Below the pieces are notes generated by a model that did not search any database, had not been told where the DNA came from, and worked only from the letters and a program-made list of their open reading frames with translations. A stretch of 9,070 nucleotides of DNA from SVEL01 sp964573715 (GTDB taxonomy: Bacteria; Bacillota; Clostridia; Lachnospirales; Lachnospiraceae), in the NCBI GenBank assembly GCA_964573715.1, contig CAZNKR010000061.1, positions 1 through 9,070 on the forward strand, read 5' to 3'. Shown here one piece after another: positions 1 through 5,848 of this stretch; within the stretch, counting starts at the first letter, position 1; the number at the start of each line of letters is the position of its first letter. Both the position numbers and the translations under genes were made by a program.

Positions 1-61
1 CGTATAAAAAAATAGCAGTCATAATGACTGCCATAACTGCGGCTATACTTCTTTTCCTCAT
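1..61 (-). CDS. Partial small or secreted protein gene downstream of the sensor kinase (N-terminus only)
   Basis: Only the first 20 codons are present; the gene runs off the left edge of the window. The start is ATG at 61-59. It is preceded at 8 nt by a perfect AGGAGG that itself overlaps the stop codon of the histidine kinase gene, so the two are 12 nt apart and probably translationally coupled. The visible peptide begins M-R-K-R-S and continues as an alanine/methionine/isoleucine-rich hydrophobic stretch (AAVMAVIMTAIFLY). A short basic n-region followed by a hydrophobic core fits a signal peptide or an N-terminal membrane anchor. The position suggests a product tied to the two-component system, such as a regulated secreted protein or a signal precursor, but no family can be named from 20 residues. 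Confidence 0.7.
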   Translation of the reverse strand, partial: MRKRSIAAVMAVIMTAIFLY

Positions 62-69
62 CCTAATAG

Positions 70-75
70 CCTCCT
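70..75 (-). promoter_or_regulatory. Ribosome binding site of the partial gene at the left edge
   Basis: A perfect AGGAGG lies 8 nt before the ATG at 61. It overlaps the TAG stop of the kinase gene (76-74). This is the main evidence that the 61-1 reading frame is a real gene. Confidence 0.75.
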
Positions 76-916
76 ATATTTCAACCTTAAAGCTTATATA
101 TTCTTTCTTGTCGATTGATAATAATTCCACTGTTAAATCTCCGCCATTTTTATTTGCAATGCGTTTGGCATTATGCAAACCAAGTCCATGCTTTGTACCC
201 TTTGTGGAGTAACCCTTTTGAAAGAATTTGGACATTGTGTTGAAATTCATATTTTTTACTTGATTTCTTACTTCAAAATATACCTGATTATCGTCCGAAT
301 CAAGTATAAGATCCACTATATTCATTTCTTCTGTACAGGCTTCATACGCATTATCAATAAGTGTTCCAATAATTTCGATAATATTATGTTCTGAAACTGT
401 TGAAATAATTTCAAAATTTCTAACCTGAATATTTACCGATAAGAAAGACGGAGCCGCTACTATTTTAGAATAAATAAATCCAGCAAGAATTTTATCACTA
501 ATCTTTAGTAGTGCTATAAGCTGTCTTGAATCTTCTATGTACATATCCTTTATATATTCAGACTGTTTTTCAACCAGCTCGTCATAATTATCTATGGTAA
601 CATGCATATTAAGCACTGCATTTAGGTGATTATCAAACTCATGTTGTCTTGCCCTTATCTCTTTTGTAAGTTCCTCTAAGGGTTGAATATACATTTTATA
701 AGTTTTTATTTCAATTTCTTGTTTTTTAAGTAGCTTACTGCTTCTTTGCCATTCAAAAAGTCCCCATACCAAAAGAATACCCATAAATGTAAAGATAAAT
801 GCTACCTTTAAATCCAAACTACCATTTCTTTTTAAGTCAAGGAGCAAAAGAGCAGAAATAATCATTCCTGACATACAAAAGAAGCGGTATAAGCCTTTTC
901 TTAATATATCATTCAT
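74..916 (-). CDS. GHKL-type sensor histidine kinase (AgrC/CitA-like, two TM segments)
   Basis: This encodes a membrane sensor kinase of about 280 residues that should phosphorylate the response regulator encoded just upstream. Two hydrophobic segments (about residues 9-27 and 37-56) are followed by a helical linker (about 60-85). Next comes an H-box RQHEFDNH with the likely phospho-accepting His92, and then a GHKL ATPase domain with N-box LIDNAYEA (Asn189) and a glycine-rich G-box ending KHGLGL (about residue 247). No extracellular sensory domain is present: only about 10 residues separate the two TM segments. I chose ATG 916 because AAGGG (929-925) lies 8 nt upstream. A GTG at 925 is possible but has no comparable site. 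The start overlaps the regulator stop by 8 nt. HPK10-like kinases of this kind usually pair with LytTR regulators, as here. The signal is unknown. Confidence 0.92.
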   Translation of the reverse strand: MNDILRKGLYRFFCMSGMIISALLLLDLKRNGSLDLKVAFIFTFMGILLVWGLFEWQRSSKLLKKQEIEIKTYKMYIQPLEELTKEIRARQHEFDNHLNAVLNMHVTIDNYDELVEKQSEYIKDMYIEDSRQLIALLKISDKILAGFIYSKIVAAPSFLSVNIQVRNFEIISTVSEHNIIEIIGTLIDNAYEACTEEMNIVDLILDSDDNQVYFEVRNQVKNMNFNTMSKFFQKGYSTKGTKHGLGLHNAKRIANKNGGDLTVELLSIDKKEYISFKVEI

Positions 917-1646
917 TTCCTTCACCCTTCATAAATGCTTTAACATCATCCTTATAGGTTGTCCCAATTTCAACCTGACTTCCATCTTCTAATGAAATCA
1001 TTCTATTAACAATATCTATAAGCTTTATATGTTTTTTATTTACTACACAATTTCTATGACATCTTATAAAATCTTCCTCATCAACTTTTGTAAGAAAGCT
1101 TTTAATTGTTAAATATGGGATTTTTACGATTTCCTTTGTGAGCTTAATCTGACTTCCTCTTGGTATAGCCTCTACATAATATATTGCATCACACTTTATA
1201 CGATAATTAATCCCACTTTTTTTGACCATAATGCTTTTTTCTTCCGCTACTTTATCGTGCATAACAATCTTACGAATAACATCCTCTACTGTCTGTTTGT
1301 CATATGGTTTTACAATATACTGGTAGCAATGAATTTCTCTAAATGAGGTCATCTCTAAAGATGCAATTGAAGTGACCATGATAACTGGAGTAAGCTCATA
1401 CTTTCGCTGCTGTCTAAGTACTCTTGCAAATTCAATTCCACCTTGATCATCTTCATTATTTATATCTAAATTGATATCAATAAAAAATCCATTATATGTT
1501 TTATTATTCTTAAGTAATGCTTCTGCCTCTATAAAAGTAGCGGCAGAATCGATTTCAATTTCACCTGGTCTACCATAAGAAGCTATCATCTTAATCAAAG
1601 CTTCTCGACTATCTTTTTGGTCTTCAAGTATCAAAATATTTATCAT
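909..1646 (-). CDS. LytTR-family response regulator (AgrA/LytR-like)
   Basis: This 245-residue transcriptional regulator has an N-terminal receiver domain (about 1-125) and a C-terminal LytTR DNA-binding domain (about 138-240). Receiver hallmarks are the acidic pair Glu8-Asp9, phospho-acceptor Asp57 in GFFIDINLD, a Thr in MVTS, and the conserved Lys in the IVKPYD motif. The C-terminal part carries the LytTR-type IYYVEA strand and the RCHRNCVVNKKHI segment. A GGAG site (1658-1655) lies 8 nt before the ATG. The gene precedes and overlaps the kinase gene, the usual arrangement of a co-translated pair. LytTR proteins bind pairs of 9-bp direct repeats about 12 bp apart. Targets could include its own promoter and the gene cut off at the left edge, but this is inference. 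Confidence 0.94.
   Translation of the reverse strand: MINILILEDQKDSREALIKMIASYGRPGEIEIDSAATFIEAEALLKNNKTYNGFFIDINLDINNEDDQGGIEFARVLRQQRKYELTPVIMVTSIASLEMTSFREIHCYQYIVKPYDKQTVEDVIRKIVMHDKVAEEKSIMVKKSGINYRIKCDAIYYVEAIPRGSQIKLTKEIVKIPYLTIKSFLTKVDEEDFIRCHRNCVVNKKHIKLIDIVNRMISLEDGSQVEIGTTYKDDVKAFMKGEGNE
925..929 (-). promoter_or_regulatory. Ribosome binding site deciding the kinase start
   Basis: AAGGG sits inside the last codons of the response regulator, 8 nt before ATG 916. It favours ATG 916 over the in-frame GTG at 925, which this element would directly abut. Confidence 0.5.
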
Positions 1647-1670
1647 TTCTGCCGCTCCAAAAATTATTAA

Positions 1671-1698
1671 ATTATAAGTTTCTATTAATAGGTTTTAA
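1671..1698 (-). promoter_or_regulatory. Candidate promoter of the response regulator-kinase operon
   Basis: On the minus strand a perfect -10 TATAAT (1676-1671) lies 16 nt downstream of TTAAAA (1698-1693), a 4/6 match to the -35 consensus. The spacer contains a perfect 10-bp palindrome CTATTAATAG (1691-1682). The ATG of the regulator is about 25 nt beyond the -10, giving a short leader. The surrounding AT-richness makes chance matches easy, so confidence is moderate. Confidence 0.45.
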
Positions 1699-1710
1699 CT
1701 ACTATAATTA

Positions 1711-1918
1711 AATCTTCTTTCTTTAATGTTACTACTTTCATTAATGATTTTACTTTATTTAATGATTTTACTTTATTTAATGNNNNNNNNNNNNNNNNNN
1801 NNNNNNNNNNNNNNNNNNNNNNNNNNNNNNNNNNNNNNNNNNNNNNNNNNNNNNNNNNNNNNNNNNNNNNNNNNNNNNNNNNGTCTTACTTTATTTAATG
1901 GTCTTACTTTGTTTTTGC
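1711..1918. repeat. Tandem array of 18-bp direct repeats spanning an assembly gap
   Basis: On the plus strand the 18-bp unit ATTTTACTTTATTTAATG occurs twice in exact tandem (1747-1764 and 1765-1782). More diverged units lie to the left (1729-1746 TTACTACTTTCATTAATG, and 1711-1728 ending CTTTAATG). To the right of the gap is a unit GTCTTACTTTATTTAATG (1883-1900). It is followed by a partial unit (1901-1918) whose first 10 bases GTCTTACTTT are identical and contain the stop codon and last bases of the SPFH gene. Every ATG-ending unit is spaced exactly 18 bp apart. Each unit holds in-frame stops on the minus strand, so the array does not extend the SPFH protein. The copy number is unknown because the centre is unsequenced. 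Confidence 0.85.
1783..1882. other. Assembly gap (100 N)
   Basis: There are exactly 100 undetermined bases, the conventional placeholder for a scaffold gap of unknown size. The same 18-bp repeat flanks both sides, so the assembler probably broke on the tandem array. The true length of the array, and anything inserted in it, cannot be read here. Confidence 0.95.
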
Positions 1919-2848
1919 AACTTCTGTAATTGATGTTACTAAACCAGCCATGTTTTGAATTTCAGATGGAATAATAATCTTTGTTGCCTGACCATCTCCA
2001 ACCTTTTCAAATGCTTCAAGGCTCTTTATTCTAAGAACTGCTTCGTCAGCGCCAGCTTCTTTAATAAATCTGATACCATCTGCTTTTGCTTGCTGTACTG
2101 CTAATATAGCCTCAGCCTGACCTTCTGCTTCTCTAATAGTAGCTTCCTTTTTAGCTTCAGCTCTAAGGATTTGTGCCTGTTTTTCAGCTTCTGCATCAAG
2201 AATAGCTGATTCTTTCTTACCCTGTGCAACAAGAATAGATGATTTCTTCTGTCCTTCTGCAATAAGTATAGCCTCACGACTTTCTCTTTCTGCCTTCATC
2301 TGCTTCTCCATTGCTTCATTGATTGATGGAGGTGGCATAATATTCTTAAGTTCAACTCTGTTAACCTTAATACCCCATGGGTCTGTAGCTCTATCAAGCT
2401 CTGTTCTCATCTTAGTATTAATAATTTCTCTTGATGTAAGTGTTTCATCAAGAACTAATTCACCAATGATATTTCTAAGTGTTGTTGCTGTAAGATTTTC
2501 AATAGCCATCATAGGATTTTCTACACCATATGCAAAAAGCTTAGGATCTGTTATTTGGAAGAAAATAACTGTATCAATTCTCATTGTTACATTATCCTTT
2601 GTGATAACTGGCTGTGGTGGAAAGTCACATACCTGCTCTTTTAAAAGTACTTTTTTAGCAATCTTATCCAATATTGGATATTTAAAATGCATACCTACTG
2701 ACCAAGTATCCTTGTATCCACCAAGTCTTTCAATTACAAATGCTTCTGCCTGTGGTACTATCTTTATACATGATACTAATAAAAGAATAAATACTATCAG
2801 GACAACTAATGCTGCTACTAATCCCGCGTTCATAGATTCTGCTAACAT
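1904..2848 (-). CDS. SPFH/band 7 (stomatin/prohibitin, QmcA-like) membrane protein
   Basis: This 314-residue protein has one N-terminal membrane segment (about 9-27) followed by the SPFH domain (about 30-180). The domain shows the typical VPQAEAFVIERLGGY start and the PPQPVITKDNVTMRIDTVIFFQITDP core. From residue 190 to 255 there is a long charged helix built of six 11-residue repeats (such as SREAILIAEGQ and KESAILDAEAE). A small hydrophobic C-terminal segment follows. Family members oligomerise into membrane-bound rings or cages and organise membrane microdomains, often modulating FtsH-type proteases. The upstream gene encodes NfeD, the standard partner of this family, 72 nt away. AGAGGT (2860-2855) lies 6 nt before the ATG. 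The stop codon lies within the first copy of the 18-bp repeat array. Length and domain order fit QmcA/YbbK-type proteins; the exact cellular role is not shown by the sequence. Confidence 0.95.
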   Translation of the reverse strand: MLAESMNAGLVAALVVLIVFILLLVSCIKIVPQAEAFVIERLGGYKDTWSVGMHFKYPILDKIAKKVLLKEQVCDFPPQPVITKDNVTMRIDTVIFFQITDPKLFAYGVENPMMAIENLTATTLRNIIGELVLDETLTSREIINTKMRTELDRATDPWGIKVNRVELKNIMPPPSINEAMEKQMKAERESREAILIAEGQKKSSILVAQGKKESAILDAEAEKQAQILRAEAKKEATIREAEGQAEAILAVQQAKADGIRFIKEAGADEAVLRIKSLEAFEKVGDGQATKIIIPSEIQNMAGLVTSITEVAKTK

Positions 2849-2882
2849 TTTTCTACCTCTCTTTTCTTTTTTCTTATTTATT

Positions 2883-2912
2883 TGAAGTACTTCACTTAAT
2901 TAACTATAGTTA
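2883..2912. repeat. Two 12-bp perfect palindromes in the nfeD-SPFH spacer
   Basis: TGAAGTACTTCA (2883-2894) and TAACTATAGTTA (2901-2912) are each perfectly self-complementary and are separated by 6 bp. They lie in the 72-nt gap between the NfeD stop and the SPFH ribosome binding site. They could be a protein-binding site or weak RNA hairpins modulating read-through. They are too AT-rich and lack a U-tract, so they do not make a terminator. Their function is unknown. Confidence 0.5.
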
Positions 2913-2920
2913 TCATAACC

Positions 2921-3355
2921 TTATTCTTTATTTTCTTCAACTATTACTTTAACACCCTTAATATCAACAACCTTAACAATAGTTCCTGCCGGAATATTTA
3001 TCTCATCACTTGTAGATCTTGCGGTCCATTCAACTCCATTGATAAGTGCCGTACCCGTTCCGTTTAAATTATTAACGTTTTCTGTGAGTCTTACTACCTT
3101 GCCAATAACACCTTCATAATTTGTTTTTAGTTTATTTACGTTTATATACTTTACAGCAAGCGGTCTTGTAAATACTAAAAGTACAACTGAAACAACTACA
3201 AATACTGCTACCTGCCAGCCAAGATCAAAACCCAAACCGTAAACTGCAAGAGCAACAAGTGCACCACCAGCAAACCAGATTGTTGTAAGTCCAACAGTAA
3301 TTATTTCTATTCCCAATAGAATTATTAATAAAACTAACCAAAATACAGCTTCCAT
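2921..3355 (-). CDS. NfeD family protein (short, NfeD1b-like)
   Basis: This 144-residue membrane protein has three closely spaced hydrophobic segments (about 3-20, 22-41 and 46-64), followed by a soluble beta-rich OB-fold domain (about 78-142). The OB-fold contains the pattern GVIGKVVRLTENV, GTALINGVEWTARS and IPAGTIVKVVDIKGVKVIVE that is typical of NfeD C-termini. It lacks the ClpP-like serine protease domain of long NfeD proteins, so it is the short, non-proteolytic form. Short NfeD proteins are almost always encoded beside an SPFH protein, as here, and are thought to bind it in the membrane. A GGAAGG site lies 7 nt before the ATG. The gene is 104 nt downstream of the dGTPase-like gene and probably has its own promoter. 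Confidence 0.93.
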   Translation of the reverse strand: MEAVFWLVLLIILLGIEIITVGLTTIWFAGGALVALAVYGLGFDLGWQVAVFVVVSVVLLVFTRPLAVKYINVNKLKTNYEGVIGKVVRLTENVNNLNGTGTALINGVEWTARSTSDEINIPAGTIVKVVDIKGVKVIVEENKE

Positions 3356-3380
3356 AATATGACCTTCCTTCCGTTTTTTG

Positions 3381-3409
3381 TTTATAAGTTAACTTATTCT
3401 TCATGATAA
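3381..3409 (-). promoter_or_regulatory. Candidate promoter of nfeD-SPFH with a palindromic operator
   Basis: On the minus strand TTATCA (3409-3404) and TATAAA (3386-3381) are separated by 17 nt, matching the sigma-A consensus at 4/6 and 5/6. A perfect 14-bp palindrome ATAAGTTAACTTAT (3384-3397) covers the downstream half of the spacer and most of the -10. A repressor bound there would block the promoter. This is inference from layout, and no regulator is identified. Confidence 0.4.
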
Positions 3410-3459
3410 ATCAATTATGATTGCGCCAATGGTATTTTTTTTGTCTTAAAATATAGAAA

Positions 3460-4662
3460 CTAAAAATATCCTTTATATTTTATATCATATTTACCATTTG
3501 GAAATAATATATGATAAAGGTCTACAAAATAGTCATCTGTCATACTTGCAATATAGTCTACTACCATATCATTTTCTGCTGTACTTTCATAATAGGCGGC
3601 CTGAGGAGAATACCTATTATACTCATTAACATATGCAACATGATGCTTAAATAAGACTCCATTTTCATCCTTTTGTTTTGCCTGTCTAAGTAGCTCACCG
3701 TATATAGCATGAAACATTGGCTCTACTTGATTGTGATAGATTTCTTCTATTTCCTTATTTCCATAAATAATGTTATAGTTTTCTTTTTTTGCCAGGGATA
3801 ATGCACTAAAATGTTCTTTATCCATTGATAAATATGAACGTCCATAGCTATTTTCCAAAATATTAACGATAAGGTTGTTTATGATTTCTGCATTACTTTC
3901 TCCAATAGTTGTGTTTTGAAATGGGCCATGTTCTTTTACAATACCAAGTTTCAATGCATCCTGTCTATCTTTTCCAAGATATGCAATAATATCGCTAATA
4001 CGCACTACACATGCCTCTAAGGTAGATGGAATTAACAATCCAATTTCTTTTTCATCCATATAACAGCTCTCTGTCTTTTTATCAAACTCCAAAAAGTCCT
4101 CTAAGCTGCAAGGTTTGTACTCCTTGCATTCTAATTCTCCATTATGACATAATACTCCATCCAATGTTTGTAACGAAATATTACGTTTGAAAATTTTATC
4201 TAATACTCTTACACTATGTACATTGTGGTTAAAATATCTTCCCGTTTCTTCTCTATATAGTTTGGACAAAATTCTTTCTCCAGCATGTCCAAAAGGAGTA
4301 TGTCCTATATCATGCCCAAGTGAAATGGATTCTATCAAGTCGCAATTTAACCCTAGAACCTGTCCAATATTTCTAGCTATTCGAGAAACATACTGTACAT
4401 GCAATGCACGCCTAGATATATCATCATTTTTATAGAAAGAAAATACCTGTGTTTTGTCTGAATACCTATTGTAGTATGGTATATGCATAATTTTTTCTAT
4501 ATCTCGTACAAATGTTGGTCGCCAAATATTGGATTTATCATGATTTATATCACGACGAAGTGCATTTGCATCGTTAAATGCATATGGATTGGTTACATGA
4601 TTGTTTCTATCCTCTTCAATTCTACTAACCAATTCTTTTGATAATGAATGATAATTTGCCAT
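3460..4662 (-). CDS. dGTPase-like HD-domain deoxynucleoside triphosphate triphosphohydrolase
   Basis: This 400-residue cytosolic protein belongs to the dGTPase (dNTP triphosphohydrolase) family. That family cleaves dNTPs to deoxynucleoside plus inorganic triphosphate and limits the dNTP pool. The N-terminal region has the family signature NRYSDKTQVF (about 65-74). HD metal ligands are visible as His88 (RRALHVQYVSRIAR), His117-Asp118 (LGHDIGHTPFGH) and Asp224 (RISDIIAYLGKD). Further catalytic-site histidines are near 121, 126 and 146. The length is normal for the shorter clade of the family, and the substrate range cannot be read from sequence. AAGGAGG lies 5 nt before the ATG, and the gene begins 18 nt after the FliB-like gene stop, so it is the last gene of the four-gene operon. 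No clear terminator follows; the downstream 104 nt is AT-rich. Confidence 0.93.
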   Translation of the reverse strand: MANYHSLSKELVSRIEEDRNNHVTNPYAFNDANALRRDINHDKSNIWRPTFVRDIEKIMHIPYYNRYSDKTQVFSFYKNDDISRRALHVQYVSRIARNIGQVLGLNCDLIESISLGHDIGHTPFGHAGERILSKLYREETGRYFNHNVHSVRVLDKIFKRNISLQTLDGVLCHNGELECKEYKPCSLEDFLEFDKKTESCYMDEKEIGLLIPSTLEACVVRISDIIAYLGKDRQDALKLGIVKEHGPFQNTTIGESNAEIINNLIVNILENSYGRSYLSMDKEHFSALSLAKKENYNIIYGNKEIEEIYHNQVEPMFHAIYGELLRQAKQKDENGVLFKHHVAYVNEYNRYSPQAAYYESTAENDMVVDYIASMTDDYFVDLYHILFPNGKYDIKYKGYF

Positions 4663-4680
4663 AAATTCCTCCTTATTTAC

Positions 4681-5826
4681 TTACTGATAAGATATTGCAA
4701 ATAAAAGTGGGGACAATTTGTAGCAGCTACTTTCCTCACATAATTTTTCAAAGAGCTTTAGATTATCATCTGAATGTTCTAATTCTCTCGAAAAAAGATA
4801 TACAATATTAACTCTTTCTTCAAAATTCAGTTTACCACCATTCATCTTCCATACTGCTTTATACATTTCTCTTATAAGAATCGTGCTTGTCACTGCCATC
4901 TTTACCTTATCATAGCATTCTCCGTCATAGACTGAACCACAAAAATATGTAAATATAAAATATGTAAGTAACTGATTATATTCATAGCTAAATGAACTTT
5001 CATCCTTAAAGAATTCATCTGATACAGCTCGATATTCATCATAGCTTAGCTCATACAAGGACTCTCTCACTCTATCAAGAAAATCTCTCCAATCAAAGTT
5101 TAATACTTCTAGGTCATACAATGAGTCAAATATCTGATTCATATATACTAATGACTTCTCCATTTTATATGCTTCTAGCTTTTTTTCAAATCTTTTTGCT
5201 TCTTTATTTTTTTTGAAAATTTCTATTTGTGAATCAATATCAAAAATATTATTATTATTTATTCTTCTTTGGATATCGTGACCAAATGCCAACATAGTGC
5301 ACATTTTAATATTAAGATTTTTACTTTCGTCATATATTAAGTCAAATAGATATTCCCTAGCTAAAATCAGCTTATCATAGAGTAAATTATCAAATTCTTG
5401 AAATGTTTCTTCTGATATGTTTTTGGTTTTATTAACAAATCTTACTCTATCTTTTCTAGCAAGAATAATTTTTGCCACCTCTGAACAAGAAATTGACAAG
5501 GACCATTCCCTAACATTTTCAAATTCTTCCACATGTCTTGGGTACCTTCTACAAGTTTTACATAGATAATTGTGCCCTAATGCTTTTTGTATCTCACACA
5601 AATTTTCATTGTCTAAAAAACTACAACGACCATCTTCTTCATAAAACATGTTGTTTTTGTAATCTATTGATTTTTTAAGTTTTTTTCCTATTTCGCCTTT
5701 TACTTTTTTATATCTTTTCAATGTATCCTCGTCAATAACAATACCCCATTTTTCACAACAGTTATCAACACAATTATTAGCAACACATCTAAAATCTTTA
5801 AAATAATCAGGTCTTGTAATTATCAT
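4681..5826 (-). CDS. FliB-like protein (flagellin lysine-N-methylase family, cysteine-cluster protein)
   Basis: This 381-residue protein resembles the FliB family. The start MIITRPDYFKDFRC is typical, and a cysteine cluster follows at residues 14, 19, 23, 24, 68, 77, 89, 92 and 114. The local motifs are C-x4-C-x3-CC, then CSFLD, LCEIQ, LCKTCRRYPR and SISCSE. FliB in Salmonella methylates lysines of flagellin and binds an iron-sulfur cluster; these cysteines are likely metal ligands. The C-terminal two thirds is helical and charged with no motif I recognise. ATG 5826 is chosen because AAGG lies 7 nt upstream and the family motif begins there. A frame extending to 5907 would overlap the preceding gene. 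No flagellin or other motility gene is in the window, so the substrate here is uncertain. Confidence 0.85.
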   Translation of the reverse strand: MIITRPDYFKDFRCVANNCVDNCCEKWGIVIDEDTLKRYKKVKGEIGKKLKKSIDYKNNMFYEEDGRCSFLDNENLCEIQKALGHNYLCKTCRRYPRHVEEFENVREWSLSISCSEVAKIILARKDRVRFVNKTKNISEETFQEFDNLLYDKLILAREYLFDLIYDESKNLNIKMCTMLAFGHDIQRRINNNNIFDIDSQIEIFKKNKEAKRFEKKLEAYKMEKSLVYMNQIFDSLYDLEVLNFDWRDFLDRVRESLYELSYDEYRAVSDEFFKDESSFSYEYNQLLTYFIFTYFCGSVYDGECYDKVKMAVTSTILIREMYKAVWKMNGGKLNFEERVNIVYLFSRELEHSDDNLKLFEKLCEESSCYKLSPLLFAISYQ

Positions 5827-5833
5827 TTTAATA

Positions 5834-5837
5834 CCTT
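5834..5837 (-). promoter_or_regulatory. Ribosome binding site deciding the FliB-like start
   Basis: AAGG, within GAAGGT, is 7 nt before ATG 5826 and lies in the 22-nt gap after the transporter stop. It supports this start over the upstream in-frame ATG codons inside the transporter gene. Confidence 0.6.
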
Positions 5838-5848
5838 CTTTACTATTA

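Noticed and set aside
24..394. Two short plus-strand frames opposite the kinase gene
   Set aside because: They lie antisense to the GHKL domain and the partial gene, and have no ribosome binding sites or recognisable sequence.
1673..1702. LytTR binding site upstream of the response regulator
   Set aside because: Two 9-bp elements (minus strand GTAGTTAAA and AAACTTATA) are spaced by exactly 12 bp, as LytTR sites are. They match the AgrA-type consensus ACAGTTAAG at only 6/9 and 5/9, which is too weak in such AT-rich DNA.
1711..1918. CRISPR array
   Set aside because: The 18-bp units abut each other directly with no unique spacers, the unit is shorter than typical CRISPR repeats, and no cas genes are present.
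2319..2885. 188-codon plus-strand open frame opposite the SPFH gene
   Set aside because: It is entirely antisense to a well-supported SPFH gene, has no convincing ribosome binding site and its product shows no recognisable family. It is a codon-bias shadow.
3356..3459. Terminator after the dGTPase-like gene
   Set aside because: The spacer has an A/T run and the short inverted repeat ATTG-CGC-CAAT, but no stable GC-rich stem followed by a U-tract on the minus strand.
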